Origin: [Clostridium] methylpentosum DSM 5476
GTDB taxonomy: Bacteria; Bacillota; Clostridia; Oscillospirales; Ruminococcaceae
Assembly: GCA_000158655.1 (NCBI GenBank)
Contig: EQ973344.1
Location: 1,496,488-1,560,487, forward strand
Length of the DNA: 64,000 nucleotides
Direction: 5' to 3'
This document shows positions 49,861-59,353 of the stretch, in pieces. Both the position numbers and the translations under genes were made by a program. The notes below the pieces were generated by a model, which saw only the letters and a program-made list of their open reading frames with translations, did no database searches and was not told where the DNA came from. Positions within the stretch are counted from its first letter, which is position 1, and every line of letters begins with the position of its first letter.

Positions 49861-52689
49861 TTGGGAAAGAATAAGATTACGATTCGCGGCGCCCGCGAAC
49901 ACAACCTGAAAAACATCGACCTGGAAATCCCACGCGACCAGTTTATTGTCTTCACCGGCCTGTCTGGATCGGGGAAGTCCTCCCTCGCGTTTGACACCAT
50001 CTACGCTGATGGGCAGCGGCGATATGTCGAGAGCCTCTCCTCCTATGCACGGCAGTTCCTCGGGCAGATGGAAAAGCCCGACGTCGATGACATCGAGGGC
50101 CTTTCCCCCGCGATTTCAATCGACCAGAAGACAACCTCCAAAAACCCGCGTTCCACTGTCGGCACGGTGACCGAGATTTACGACTACCTCCGTTTGCTTT
50201 ACGCACGCATCGGCATTCCACACTGCCCGGTCTGCGGCCGGGAGATCAAGCAGCAGACGGTCGACCAAATCGTCGACCAGGTGCTCAGCCTTCCCGAAGG
50301 GAGCAAGACGCAGATCCTCGCGCCGGTTGTCCGCGGGCGCAAAGGGGAACATGTCAAGGAGTTTGAGGCGGCACGCAAGAGCGGCTTTGTCCGTGTCCGG
50401 GTGGACGGCAACCTCTACGACCTCTCCGAGACCATCCAGCTCGAAAAGAACAAAAAGCACAACATTGAGATCGTCGTCGACCGCCTGGTCATCAAGCCGG
50501 AGATCAAGTCCCGCCTGACCGACAGCCTTGAAATCGCCTCCAACCTGTCGGGCGGTCTTGTCATCATCGACGTGATCGGCGGGGAGGAGATCCTCTTCTC
50601 CCAAAACTACGCCTGCCCCGAGCACGGGGTGAGCATCGAGGAGCTCTCCCCCCGAATGTTTTCGTTTAACAACCCCTACGGCGCATGTGAAAAATGCACC
50701 GGCATCGGCACCTTTATGGAGGTCGACCCCGACCTGATTATCCCCAACAAAGACCTGTCGATTGCACAAGGGGCAATTAAGGCGAGCGGCTGGTCGTTTG
50801 GGGACAAAGGGACGATTGCCAACATGTACTTTGAGGGCCTCTCCAAGCACTACGGCTTTTCGCTCGACACCCCGTTCAAGGATCTGCCAAAGAAGGCGGT
50901 CGACGTCATCCTCTACGGCACCAAGGGCGAAAAAATCAAGATGACCCGCACCAACGATTACGGCACTGGCAGCTACAACGCGCCGTTCGAGGGGATCATC
51001 AACAACCTGGAGCGGCGGTACAAGGAGAGCAACAGCGAGTATTCCAAAGAGGAAATCGCCAACTATATGAGCAGCGTCAACTGCCCGAGCTGTCACGGAA
51101 AGCGGCTCAAAAAGCAGGCGCTCGCCGTCACGGTGGGGGATGAAAACATCACCGACCTGACCAACCTGAGCATCAACGGGATGCTCGACTTCCTCGACCG
51201 CCTTGAGCTGAGCGAACGCGACCACATGATCGCCGACGCGGTGCTCAAGGAAATTCGGGAGCGGCTGGAGTTTCTGCGCAGCGTCGGGCTCGACTACCTC
51301 ACTCTCTCCCGCGCCTCAGGCACCCTGTCGGGCGGGGAGAGCCAGCGCATCCGGCTCGCGACCCAGATCGGTTCCTCCCTGGTCGGGGTGCTCTACATCC
51401 TCGACGAGCCGAGCATCGGTCTGCACCAGCGGGACAACGACAAGCTCATCGCCACCCTCAAGCACCTGCGCGATATCGGCAACACCCTCATCGTTGTCGA
51501 GCACGACGAGGACACGATGCGCGCCGCCGACTACATCGTCGACATTGGTCCTGGGCCCGGCATACACGGCGGAAAGGTGGTCTTTTCAGGCACAGTCGAC
51601 GACTTGATTGCCTGCGAGGATTCGGTGACCGGCCAGTACCTCTCGGGCAGGAGAAAGGTTGAGCTCCCATCCTCCCGCAGGGAGGGCAACGGCAAGTTCC
51701 TCACCGTCAAGGGATGCGCCGAAAACAACCTCAAAAACATCGATGTGTCGATTCCGCTCGGGACGTTTACCTGTGTGACCGGAGTGTCCGGCTCGGGAAA
51801 ATCCTCTCTGGTCAACAGCATCCTCTACAAATACCTCGCCGCCAAGCTCAACCGCGCGCGGCTCAAAGCGGGTAAATTCTCTGAGATGCTCGGCCTCGAA
51901 TACCTGGACAAGGTCATCGACATCGACCAGAGCCCGATCGGACGGACGCCGCGCTCCAATCCCGGCACCTACACCGGGGTGTTCAACGACATCCGTGAGA
52001 TCTTCGCGCAGACGGCGGATGCCAAGATGCGCGGCTACAGCGCCGGCAGGTTTAGCTTTAACGTGCGTGGAGGCCGGTGCGAGGCCTGCCAGGGAGACGG
52101 CATCGTCAAAATTGAGATGCATTTTCTGCCCGATATTTTTGTTCCCTGCGAAGTTTGCAAGGGGCAGAGGTATAATCGGGAGACATTGGAAGTAAAATAT
52201 AAGGGCAAGACAATACACGACGTGCTCGAAATGACGGTGGAGGAGGGGATGACCTTTTTTGAAAACCTCCCCAAAATCCATCGCAAACTGGCGACTCTGT
52301 TTGACGTCGGCCTCGGCTACGTCAAAATCGGCCAGCCTGCCACCACCCTTTCAGGCGGCGAGGCGCAGCGGGTCAAGCTTGCAACCGAGCTCTCCAAACG
52401 TTCGACGGGAAAGACGATCTATATTCTCGACGAACCGACAACCGGCCTGCACACCGCAGATGTACACAATTTAATTCAGGTTCTGCAAAAGCTCGTCGAC
52501 TCGGGCAACACCGTGCTCGTTATCGAGCACAACCTCGACGTGATCAAGACAGCCGACTATCTCATCGACCTCGGCCCCGAGGGAGGGGACAAGGGCGGTA
52601 CAGTGGTTGCTGCTGGTACGCCGGAGCAGATCGCCGCCTGTAAGGAATCCTATACGGGCCAATATTTGGAAAAGCTATTGACAAAATAG
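49861..52689 (+). CDS. uvrA: Excinuclease ABC subunit A
   Basis: Damage-scanning ATPase of nucleotide excision repair. The 942-residue protein has two ABC ATPase modules: [14 protein letters not shown] with [12 protein letters not shown], and [15 protein letters not shown] with [12 protein letters not shown]. The zinc module [19 protein letters not shown] and CEVC is intact; the other has CPEHG with CEKC, so one ligand may be histidine. Start is TTG ([20 protein letters not shown]) with AAAGGA 8 bases upstream. It probably shares damage control with uvrB. Confidence 0.97.
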   Translation: MGKNKITIRGAREHNLKNIDLEIPRDQFIVFTGLSGSGKSSLAFDTIYADGQRRYVESLSSYARQFLGQMEKPDVDDIEGLSPAISIDQKTTSKNPRSTVGTVTEIYDYLRLLYARIGIPHCPVCGREIKQQTVDQIVDQVLSLPEGSKTQILAPVVRGRKGEHVKEFEAARKSGFVRVRVDGNLYDLSETIQLEKNKKHNIEIVVDRLVIKPEIKSRLTDSLEIASNLSGGLVIIDVIGGEEILFSQNYACPEHGVSIEELSPRMFSFNNPYGACEKCTGIGTFMEVDPDLIIPNKDLSIAQGAIKASGWSFGDKGTIANMYFEGLSKHYGFSLDTPFKDLPKKAVDVILYGTKGEKIKMTRTNDYGTGSYNAPFEGIINNLERRYKESNSEYSKEEIANYMSSVNCPSCHGKRLKKQALAVTVGDENITDLTNLSINGMLDFLDRLELSERDHMIADAVLKEIRERLEFLRSVGLDYLTLSRASGTLSGGESQRIRLATQIGSSLVGVLYILDEPSIGLHQRDNDKLIATLKHLRDIGNTLIVVEHDEDTMRAADYIVDIGPGPGIHGGKVVFSGTVDDLIACEDSVTGQYLSGRRKVELPSSRREGNGKFLTVKGCAENNLKNIDVSIPLGTFTCVTGVSGSGKSSLVNSILYKYLAAKLNRARLKAGKFSEMLGLEYLDKVIDIDQSPIGRTPRSNPGTYTGVFNDIREIFAQTADAKMRGYSAGRFSFNVRGGRCEACQGDGIVKIEMHFLPDIFVPCEVCKGQRYNRETLEVKYKGKTIHDVLEMTVEEGMTFFENLPKIHRKLATLFDVGLGYVKIGQPATTLSGGEAQRVKLATELSKRSTGKTIYILDEPTTGLHTADVHNLIQVLQKLVDSGNTVLVIEHNLDVIKTADYLIDLGPEGGDKGGTVVAAGTPEQIAACKESYTGQYLEKLLTK

Positions 52690-52705
52690 GAATGTTTGTT
52701 ATAAT
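52678..52705 (+). promoter_or_regulatory. Promoter of rubredoxin gene
   Basis: TTGACA (52678-52683), 16-bp spacer, TATAAT (52700-52705); the -35 overlaps the end of uvrA. Confidence 0.75.
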
Positions 52706-52749
52706 GAAGACAAACCCTAGCATTTAAACACAGAAAGGAAGTTTTAATC

Positions 52750-52911
52750 ATGGCAAAATGGGTATGCAGTGTTTGCGGATTCGTCTACGATCCCGCAGAG
52801 GGTGCGCCGGACCTCGGAATCGAGCCGGGTACACCGTTTGAGGATCTTCCAGAGGATTACGTTTGCCCGCTGTGCGGCGTAGGCAAGGATATGTTTGAAG
52901 TAGAGGAATAA
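52750..52911 (+). CDS. Rubredoxin
   Basis: A 53-residue iron protein with one Fe bound by four cysteines, in the two motifs [14 protein letters not shown] and [13 protein letters not shown]. It carries single electrons in the cytoplasm. AAAGGAAG lies 8 bases before the ATG. A terminator separates it from an FprA-type flavodiiron gene 58 bp downstream; rubredoxin is the usual electron donor to such enzymes, so the two likely work together against O2 or NO. Confidence 0.95.
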   Translation: MAKWVCSVCGFVYDPAEGAPDLGIEPGTPFEDLPEDYVCPLCGVGKDMFEVEE

Positions 52912-52920
52912 ACGCAAAAT

Positions 52921-52958
52921 CCCCGTCTGCTCAATCGGGCGGACGGGGCATTTTTTGG
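52921..52958 (+). terminator. Terminator of rubredoxin gene
   Basis: CCCCGTCTGC (52921-52930) with GCGGACGGGG (52939-52948), then CATTTTTTGG. Since fprA follows only 10 bp later, it may act as a partial stop. Confidence 0.7.
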
Positions 52959-52968
52959 AGGGCAAATC

Positions 52969-54171
52969 ATGGCTAAAAAAATTACAGATGGCATTTATTA
53001 TGTTGGTGTACTCAATCCAAACATGCGGGTCTTTGACATCGTGATGCGGACCGAATTCGGCACCAGCTACAATGCTTACTTAGTAAAAGGAACCGAAAAA
53101 ACAGCTCTGGTGGAAACCTGTCATCTCACGTTTTTTGAAAACTACATCGAAAATATCAAAGAGGTAGTTGACATCGACAAAATCGATTATCTCGTTATGA
53201 ACCACAATGAGCCCGACCATTCGGGGGCAATCGCAAAGCTGCTCGAGCTCAACCCGAATATCACCATCGTCGTCAGCCAGGCGGGTTCGATCTATCTCAA
53301 AAATATCACCAACAGCAAAGATCTCAAGATCCAGGTCGCGAAGGACGGCGATAAGCTCGATCTGGGCGGCAAGACCTTTCAGTTCCTCAACGCCCCCTTC
53401 CTGCATTGGCCGGATTCGATGTTCACCTGGGTGCCTGAGGACAAAACCCTCTTCAGCTGCGATTTCCTCGGCGCGCACTACTGTGAGCCCCAGATGCTTG
53501 ACAGCAAGATCACCTATCTCGACAATTACCTCGAGAGCCTCAAAGGCTACTACGATGCGATTTTCTCCCCCTTTAACCCCTATGTGGTCAAGGGCCTGGA
53601 CAAAATCAAGGATCTGGACATTGAATTTGCCTGCACCAGCCACGGCCCCATCCTGACCAAAGGCTGTCAGCTCGAAAACGCGATTGCCCGCTACCGTGAG
53701 TGGAGCGCCCCGGTTGTGCACGAGCACAAGCAGATCCCGGTTTACTACTGCTCCGCCTACGGCAACACCAAGCACATCGCCGAGGCGATTCAAGAGGGGA
53801 TCCTCAGCGTGCTGCCCGATGCGAACGTCGAGCTGTTCAACATCATTGACCACGATATGGGGGCCCTCGCCGCAAAGCTGAACCAGAGCGATGCTTTCCT
53901 CATCGGCTCCCCGACGATCAACCGCGACGCTGTGCCCCCCGTCTGGATGTTGCTGAGCCATCTTGACGCGGTCAACATCGCCAAGCGCCCGGTTGCCCTC
54001 TTTGGCTCGTTCGGCTGGAGTGGCGAGGCGGTGCCCAACATCACCAAGCGGCTGGAGTCCCTCAAGCTCAACGTCTATGAAAAGCCCTTCCGGGTGACCT
54101 TTGTCCCCACAGCGGAGGATCTTGAGAACGCGAAGCAGTTTGGGGCGGAATTTGCAAAGACCCTGTCATAA
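52969..54171 (+). CDS. FprA-type flavodiiron protein (A-type flavoprotein)
   Basis: Reduces O2 to water and/or NO to N2O in anaerobes. The N-terminal metallo-beta-lactamase domain has all diiron ligands: NHNEPDHSG (H-x-E-x-D-H), LHWPDSMFTW, SCDFLGAHY and TSHGPIL. The C-terminal flavodoxin domain binds FMN (YYCSAYGNTKHIAEAI, FLIGSPTINRDAVPPVW). Length 400 is standard. GGAGGG precedes the ATG. It follows rubredoxin, its probable donor. Confidence 0.95.
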   Translation: MAKKITDGIYYVGVLNPNMRVFDIVMRTEFGTSYNAYLVKGTEKTALVETCHLTFFENYIENIKEVVDIDKIDYLVMNHNEPDHSGAIAKLLELNPNITIVVSQAGSIYLKNITNSKDLKIQVAKDGDKLDLGGKTFQFLNAPFLHWPDSMFTWVPEDKTLFSCDFLGAHYCEPQMLDSKITYLDNYLESLKGYYDAIFSPFNPYVVKGLDKIKDLDIEFACTSHGPILTKGCQLENAIARYREWSAPVVHEHKQIPVYYCSAYGNTKHIAEAIQEGILSVLPDANVELFNIIDHDMGALAAKLNQSDAFLIGSPTINRDAVPPVWMLLSHLDAVNIAKRPVALFGSFGWSGEAVPNITKRLESLKLNVYEKPFRVTFVPTAEDLENAKQFGAEFAKTLS

Positions 54172-54222
54172 TTCGGTCATAGATTTTAACAGAAAAAGCA
54201 GATCAAAGCAACTGAAGTTGAA

Positions 54223-54260
54223 AAAGGCTGGCATTTTCAGAGAAATGCCGGCCTTTTGTG
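54223..54260 (+). terminator. Terminator of fprA
   Basis: AAAGGCTGGCATTT (54223-54236) pairs with AAATGCCGGCCTTT (54243-54256; one wobble), then TGTG. Confidence 0.75.
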
Positions 54261-54317
54261 ACATCATTTTGTCTTTTTCACTTCATTTTTTTGTAAACCA
54301 ATGCAATCTCCGTTTAG

Positions 54318-54346
54318 TTGACATCTGTCCGCGATGCTGTTATGAT
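54318..54346 (+). promoter_or_regulatory. Promoter of the pseudokinase gene
   Basis: TTGACA (54318-54323), 17-bp spacer, TATGAT (54341-54346). Confidence 0.7.
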
Positions 54347-54378
54347 TATTGTATAGTTTATATTGGAGGTATCTATAG

Positions 54379-56049
54379 ATGACAGGCGATTTAAAACGCT
54401 GCGAAAAATGCATGCGGGAACTGGGGGAGACCAACATCTGCCCTGCCTGCGGCCACATCAATGGAAAAAATTCGACATTTTTGTCCTATCTGCCTCCCAA
54501 AACGGTGCTGAATGACCGCTATGTGCTCGGGATGCTGCTGCGCTCCAATGGGGAGAGCGGCGTGTATATTGCCTATGACACCGAGATCGACCTCGTGGTC
54601 GAAATCAAGGAGTTTATGCCCGGCACAGTGGCGCGCCGTCTTCCAGACGGTTCGCTTCAGGTAGACGACGGGAGCCGGCAGGTGTTTGAGGAAATGCGGT
54701 CGGAGTTTACCCTTCTGAACAACACCCTGTCAAAAATCCGCACCCTGGCCAACATCATCCAGATCTACAGCACATTCGAACAGAACAACACGGTTTACGC
54801 CGTTATGGAGCACATCGAAGGGGAGAACCTGAGGGAATACCTTGCCGACCATTTTGGCGAGCTGAGCTGGGACGACGCGGCTTCGCTCTTCCTCCCCACC
54901 ATGAAGACGCTCGGGGAGCTGCACAAGATCGGCATTTTTCACTACGGCCTGAGTCCTGAAACAATTTATGTCACCGCGAAAAACCAGATGAAAATCAGCG
55001 GGTTTTCCATTCCCGATCTGCACAACCGGCAGAGTGTCATCAACACTGAGCTATTCAAGGGTTACGCTGCGCCCGAGCAGTACGAGATACCGATGGACAG
55101 CTGCGGCGCCTGGACCGACGTCTATTCTCTTGCGGCAACAATCTACAAGACGCTGACCGGCACCATGCCGCCCGACTCCAAAACCCGCACTGGCAACGAC
55201 AATCTTCTCCCGCCCGATTCCCTCAATGCATCAGTGCCAAAATCGGTTTCCATCGCGCTGATGTCGGCGTTGACCATCTCCCCCAAACTGAGGACGCAGA
55301 CGATGTCCGAACTCAAAGGGGATATCACCTCCGCGCCGCGGGGAACCAAGCCGAGCCAGTTCCAGCTCGATATCCCTGAGGAAAAACGGGAACTCAGGGA
55401 GGAGCCGGAGGAGAAGTCCTCCAAAAAATACATACTCATTGCAATGGGGGTGACCGGAGCGATCCTGGTGGTCGTCTCGATCTTTATTCTGCTCTACCTC
55501 TTCGGTGGTCAAGGAGACGACACCTCCGCCAGCTCTTCGGCGAGTTCTTCCCTCTTTAGCTCCTCCTCAGAAGATGCTTCAAGTGCGTCTGCCTCGAGTT
55601 CTTCAAGGGCTACGGGCAGCACTTCGATGCAGACGGAGTACCGGATGTTCAACCTCCTCGGCAAGGATGTTGACATTGTCACTTCAGACCCTGTTTACAC
55701 CGACGTAATTAAAATCACCATCGGGGATCAGATCTACAGCGACGAATACGCCAAAGGAGAGATCTGCACCCAGGACGTCGACCCCGACAAGCCGATTGAA
55801 AAGGGGCAGGTTGTCACTGTACAGGTCAGCAAGGGGAGCCGTTATCCGACCGTCCCTTCGTTTGAGGGAAAATCGGTTGCACAATACACCAATGAGCTCG
55901 AGGCTCTGGGGATTACCAACTGGAAAGTGCGGACGGTGACCGATCCGGACAAAGACCCGGATACCATTGTCGACACACAGGTGGCTCCTGGTCAAAAGGT
56001 GGACTTGGAAAACCTGACGGTATTTGAAATCTGGGTCGTTTCCCGATAA
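54379..56049 (+). CDS. Membrane Ser/Thr kinase-like protein, probable pseudokinase, with zinc ribbon and PASTA-like domains
   Basis: A 556-residue single-pass protein. Residues 8-24 form a zinc ribbon (CEKC, CPAC). Residues ~48-310 are a Hanks-type kinase fold: ATP-loop lysine K77 in VEIKEFMP, activation-segment end AAPEQY and DVYSLAATIYKTLTG. The catalytic HRD is HYG (188-190, HYGLSPETI) and the DFG is GFS (208-210), so both key aspartates are gone. A membrane helix (351-376) leads to a Ser-rich linker and one or two PASTA-like domains. GGAGG lies 10 bases before the ATG. A sensor or scaffold role is inferred. Confidence 0.85.
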   Translation: MTGDLKRCEKCMRELGETNICPACGHINGKNSTFLSYLPPKTVLNDRYVLGMLLRSNGESGVYIAYDTEIDLVVEIKEFMPGTVARRLPDGSLQVDDGSRQVFEEMRSEFTLLNNTLSKIRTLANIIQIYSTFEQNNTVYAVMEHIEGENLREYLADHFGELSWDDAASLFLPTMKTLGELHKIGIFHYGLSPETIYVTAKNQMKISGFSIPDLHNRQSVINTELFKGYAAPEQYEIPMDSCGAWTDVYSLAATIYKTLTGTMPPDSKTRTGNDNLLPPDSLNASVPKSVSIALMSALTISPKLRTQTMSELKGDITSAPRGTKPSQFQLDIPEEKRELREEPEEKSSKKYILIAMGVTGAILVVVSIFILLYLFGGQGDDTSASSSASSSLFSSSSEDASSASASSSSRATGSTSMQTEYRMFNLLGKDVDIVTSDPVYTDVIKITIGDQIYSDEYAKGEICTQDVDPDKPIEKGQVVTVQVSKGSRYPTVPSFEGKSVAQYTNELEALGITNWKVRTVTDPDKDPDTIVDTQVAPGQKVDLENLTVFEIWVVSR

Positions 56050-56122
56050 GCGCCAGTCACTGCGGACATCGTTCGTTTTTTCCGCTGTCAGACTGTCCAA
56101 AATTTTATTTCGTGCGAAAAAA

Positions 56123-56275
56123 TGAGCCATCCGCCGCCATGCGTGTCGGATGGCTCGACGGCAAATGCCGGTTTCCTGGCATTTGCCGGGGAAAGATTGG
56201 GGAAGGAGGACCCCCTTCCTCAAAGTGTAGACTTTGTCGACATACTTACTGCGGAGATTTTCTCCGCAGTTTTTG
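56123..56275. repeat. Run of four hairpins after the pseudokinase gene
   Basis: GAGCCATCCG/CGGATGGCTC (~56123-56155), GGCAAATGCC/GGCATTTGCC (~56160-56189) and GGGGAAGG/CCTTCC (~56198-56217) come first. Then ACTGCGGAGA/TCTCCGCAGT followed by TTTTTGCG (~56247-56275) is the likely terminator. The third is the inverted copy of the repeat at 18764-18790. Confidence 0.65.
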
Positions 56276-56300
56276 CGTGCAAATTTGTGTAAATCAATGG

Positions 56301-56329
56301 TTGCATCTTTTTGTATCTTGTGGTATGAT
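56301..56329 (+). promoter_or_regulatory. Promoter of nrdJ-dut
   Basis: TTGCAT (56301-56306), 17-bp spacer, TATGAT (56324-56329). No cobalamin riboswitch or NrdR box was recognised in the short leader. Confidence 0.65.
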
Positions 56330-56382
56330 AGGATTCGCACGCTAGATATAGTGTCGATTAAAACGGAAGGCGGAGAAATAAA

Positions 56383-58656
56383 ATGAACGTGAGCGAATGG
56401 CTGGGACAGCAAAACCAGCTTGGAATCGATATCTGGACCAACAAATACTGCTTTGAAAATGAGAGCTTTGACAGCTGGCTCGACCGCATCAGCGGTGGTT
56501 CGGAGCAAGTCCGACAGCTGATTATTGATAAAAAATTTCTGTTTGGAGGGCGTATCCTCTCCAATAGGGGATTGCAGAACCTCGGCAAAAAGGTCAGCCT
56601 GAGCAACTGCTATGTCATCTCCCCTCCGGAGGACAATATTGAAAGCATTTTTGAATGCGCGACTAAGCTTGCCCGCACTTACAGCTACGGCGGCGGCTGC
56701 GGGACCGACATTTCCGGCCTTTCTCCCCGCGGCGCCAAGATCAACAACGCAGCACGTGAGACGAGCGGTTCGGTCTCCTTTATGGATCTCTACTCGCTGA
56801 TCACCGAGCTGATCGGGCAGAACGGCCGACGCGGCGCCCTGATGCTCTCAATCAGCTGCTCCCACCCCGATGTAGAGGAATTTATCAAGGTCAAGACCAA
56901 CCTCGAAAAGGTGACCAAAGCGAATATCTCGGTGCGGATCACCAACGACTTTATGCAGGCGGTCAAGGACAGCGCCGAGTACACTCTGGAATTCACTCGG
57001 GTCGAAACGGGGGAACACATCGAGCGCAAGGTCAACGCCCGCGAGCTGTTCCGCCTGATCGCCGAGACCAACTGGGATTTCGCTGAGCCGGGCGCCCTGT
57101 TCTGGGACCGCATCAGCTCCTGGAACCTGCTGAGCAACAACAAGGAGTTCCGCTATGCGGGGGTCAACCCCTGTGCGGAAGAGCCGCTTCCGGCGGGCGG
57201 AAGCTGCCTGCTCGGCAGCATCAACCTCTCGGAATTTGTGACAGATCCCTTTACTGAAAACGCGCGGTTTGACTTCGCAGCGTTTAAAGAGACGGTCGCC
57301 GTCTCCACCCGGGCCCTCAACGACGTGCTCGAGGAAGGGCTCCCCCTCCACCCGCTCGAAGAGCAGCGGGAGAGCGTGAGCAACTGGCGGCAGATCGGCC
57401 TCGGCATTATGGGCCTGGCTGACATGCTGGTCAAGCTCGGCATCACCTACGGCGAGCAGGAGGCGATTGACCTCTCGGACAAGATCGGTTTTGCAATGGC
57501 GGACACCGCGATTGCCGAATCCGCCCGACTCGCCAAACAGCACGGCGCGTTCCCCAAATGCAACATCGAGGAAATCATCGAAACCCCCTATTTTCAGGCC
57601 AACACCTCTCCCAAGACGCTGGAGCTCGTCAAAAAATACGGGCTGCGCAACTCTCAGCTGCTCACCATCGCCCCGACCGGCACCCTCTCGACCATGCTCG
57701 GCATCTCGGGCGGCATCGAGCCGATCTACGCGAACTTTTACGAGAGAAAGACCGAGTCGCTGCACGGCAAGGACGTCTACTACAAGGTATACACCCCGAT
57801 TGTTGACCACTTTATGAAGGAGCACGAAATTCTCGACGACAGCAGCCTGCCGGAATTCTTTGTAACTGCGATGACCCTTGACTACCGCCAGCGCATTGAC
57901 ATGCAGGCGGCGTGGCAGCAGCACATCGACGCCTCGATCAGCTCGACGGTCAACGTGCCTAACCAGTTCACAGTGGAAGAGACTGAGGACCTCTACATGT
58001 ACGCCTACGACCAGGGACTCAAGGGGATCACCATCTTCCGTGACGGCTGCAAGCGCACCGGCATCCTCACGACCGACAGCAGCAAAAAGGACACTGTCAT
58101 CGCGGGCGAAGGCCTTGGCCGCGGGGACATCATCCAAGTCAATGACGAGGTGGTGGGTAAAAAGAGAAAGCTCATCACCGGTTGCGGCAGTCTGCACTGC
58201 ATCGCCCTGTTTGACACCCAGACAGGCGCCCTGCTCGAGACCTACCTGAGCAAAGGGAGCACCGGCGGCTGCAACAACTTTATGATCGGGCTCTCCCGCA
58301 TGATTTCGATCAGCGCGCGGGGCGGCATTGATATCTACACTATTATCGATCAGCTCAACAGCACAGGCTCCTGCCCCTCCTACACCGTGCGCAAGGCGAC
58401 CCGCAACGACACTTCCAAGGGCTCCTGCTGCCCGATGGCAGTCGGCAACGCGCTGCTCGACATGTACAACGAGGTGCAGGCGGAGCTCGGCCTCGCGGAA
58501 AAGCCGAAAAAGCCTGTTGTCAAAAAGAGCGAGAAGCCGAAAAAAGTGGAAAACATCAACAAAAAAACAATCCTCTGTCCGCAGTGCGGCGAGTCCCTCG
58601 CATTTGAGGGCGGCTGCAACATCTGCAAAAGCTGCGGCTGGAGCAAATGCTATTAA
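56383..58656 (+). CDS. nrdJ: Adenosylcobalamin-dependent ribonucleotide reductase (class II)
   Basis: Makes deoxyribonucleotides using a B12-generated thiyl radical, so it needs no oxygen and no second radical subunit. The 757-residue barrel has SNCYVISPPEDN, YGGGCGTDISGLSPRG, QNGRRGALMLS, the radical-site box NPCAEEPLPAGGSCLLGSIN and the ATLAPTGT-like TIAPTGTLSTMLGISGGIEP. The C-terminus carries a Cys-rich zinc-ribbon tail (CPQCGESL, CNICKSCGWSKC) that supplies the reducing cysteines. Purine-rich GGCGGAGAA precedes the ATG. dut follows 13 bp later. Confidence 0.95.
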   Translation: MNVSEWLGQQNQLGIDIWTNKYCFENESFDSWLDRISGGSEQVRQLIIDKKFLFGGRILSNRGLQNLGKKVSLSNCYVISPPEDNIESIFECATKLARTYSYGGGCGTDISGLSPRGAKINNAARETSGSVSFMDLYSLITELIGQNGRRGALMLSISCSHPDVEEFIKVKTNLEKVTKANISVRITNDFMQAVKDSAEYTLEFTRVETGEHIERKVNARELFRLIAETNWDFAEPGALFWDRISSWNLLSNNKEFRYAGVNPCAEEPLPAGGSCLLGSINLSEFVTDPFTENARFDFAAFKETVAVSTRALNDVLEEGLPLHPLEEQRESVSNWRQIGLGIMGLADMLVKLGITYGEQEAIDLSDKIGFAMADTAIAESARLAKQHGAFPKCNIEEIIETPYFQANTSPKTLELVKKYGLRNSQLLTIAPTGTLSTMLGISGGIEPIYANFYERKTESLHGKDVYYKVYTPIVDHFMKEHEILDDSSLPEFFVTAMTLDYRQRIDMQAAWQQHIDASISSTVNVPNQFTVEETEDLYMYAYDQGLKGITIFRDGCKRTGILTTDSSKKDTVIAGEGLGRGDIIQVNDEVVGKKRKLITGCGSLHCIALFDTQTGALLETYLSKGSTGGCNNFMIGLSRMISISARGGIDIYTIIDQLNSTGSCPSYTVRKATRNDTSKGSCCPMAVGNALLDMYNEVQAELGLAEKPKKPVVKKSEKPKKVENINKKTILCPQCGESLAFEGGCNICKSCGWSKCY

Positions 58657-58669
58657 ACGAGGTGCAGCG

Positions 58670-59107
58670 ATGAAGATCAACATCAAAAAGCTCAATCCCA
58701 ATGCAGTTCTGCCCCGGCGGGCAACCGAAGGCAGCGCGGGCTGCGACCTGCATGCCTGTATCAGTGAGCCGGTTGTGATTCGCGCGGGGGAGACGGTTAA
58801 AATTCCGACTGGCCTTGCCATAGAACTCCCCTCCAACGAGCTGGTCGCGCTTGTGTTTGCGCGCAGCGGCCTGGGGATCAAACACAACATCACCCCTGCC
58901 AACTGCGTCGGAGTCATTGACAGCGACTACCGTGGAGAGATTATCGTGGGGCTGCAAAACAGTTCCCAGGTGGATTTCACCATCGAGCCCAACGACCGAA
59001 TCGCCCAGCTGGTGATCACTCCGGTGGTTCCTGTGGAGTTCACCGAGGTCGATCAGCTCGGTGAAACCGGGCGCGCTGCGGGCGGCTTTGGCAGCACTGG
59101 AAAATAA
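58670..59107 (+). CDS. dut: dUTP diphosphatase
   Basis: Trimeric dUTPase that keeps uracil out of DNA and makes dUMP. Five family motifs are in order: SAGCDLHA, ARSGLGIKH, GVIDSDYRGEI, NDRIAQLVI and the flexible C-terminal GRAAGGFGSTGK. Length 145 is standard. GAGGTG precedes the ATG at 58670. Cotranscription with nrdJ links both genes to DNA precursor supply. The longer open frame upstream lies inside nrdJ and is not real. Confidence 0.96.
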   Translation: MKINIKKLNPNAVLPRRATEGSAGCDLHACISEPVVIRAGETVKIPTGLAIELPSNELVALVFARSGLGIKHNITPANCVGVIDSDYRGEIIVGLQNSSQVDFTIEPNDRIAQLVITPVVPVEFTEVDQLGETGRAAGGFGSTGK

Positions 59108-59118
59108 AGAAATAAAAG

Positions 59119-59157
59119 AATAGCCATAGCTTTTTCCAACGGAAGCTATGGCTATTT
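59119..59157 (+). terminator. Terminator of nrdJ-dut
   Basis: Perfect 14-bp stem AATAGCCATAGCTT (59119-59132) and AAGCTATGGCTATT (59143-59156). Confidence 0.75.
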
Positions 59158-59183
59158 TGCGCAATTGTTGGACAGTTTTCACC

Positions 59184-59212
59184 TTGCTATTTCCTTCCAG
59201 TCTTGCTATAAT
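59184..59212 (+). promoter_or_regulatory. Upstream promoter of the dehydratase-activase genes
   Basis: TTGCTA (59184-59189), 17-bp spacer, TATAAT (59207-59212). Confidence 0.55.
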
Positions 59213-59284
59213 AGTTTAACAGTTGCGTGTTCAATTAAAATTCACAAATTGACATAGTTTAGCTGATTTATTCATATTTTCCAG

Positions 59285-59313
59285 ATGACAAAAATCTACT
59301 AATATAGTATAAT
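59285..59313 (+). promoter_or_regulatory. Proximal promoter of the dehydratase-activase genes
   Basis: ATGACA (59285-59290), 17-bp spacer, TATAAT (59308-59313). Confidence 0.55.
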
Positions 59314-59353
59314 AAATCAATGAATCGACATGGTTCCAATCGGAGGAATGAAA

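Noticed and set aside
56330..56382. Cobalamin riboswitch before the B12-dependent nrdJ
   Set aside because: Only about 50 bases separate promoter and start, too short for that riboswitch class.
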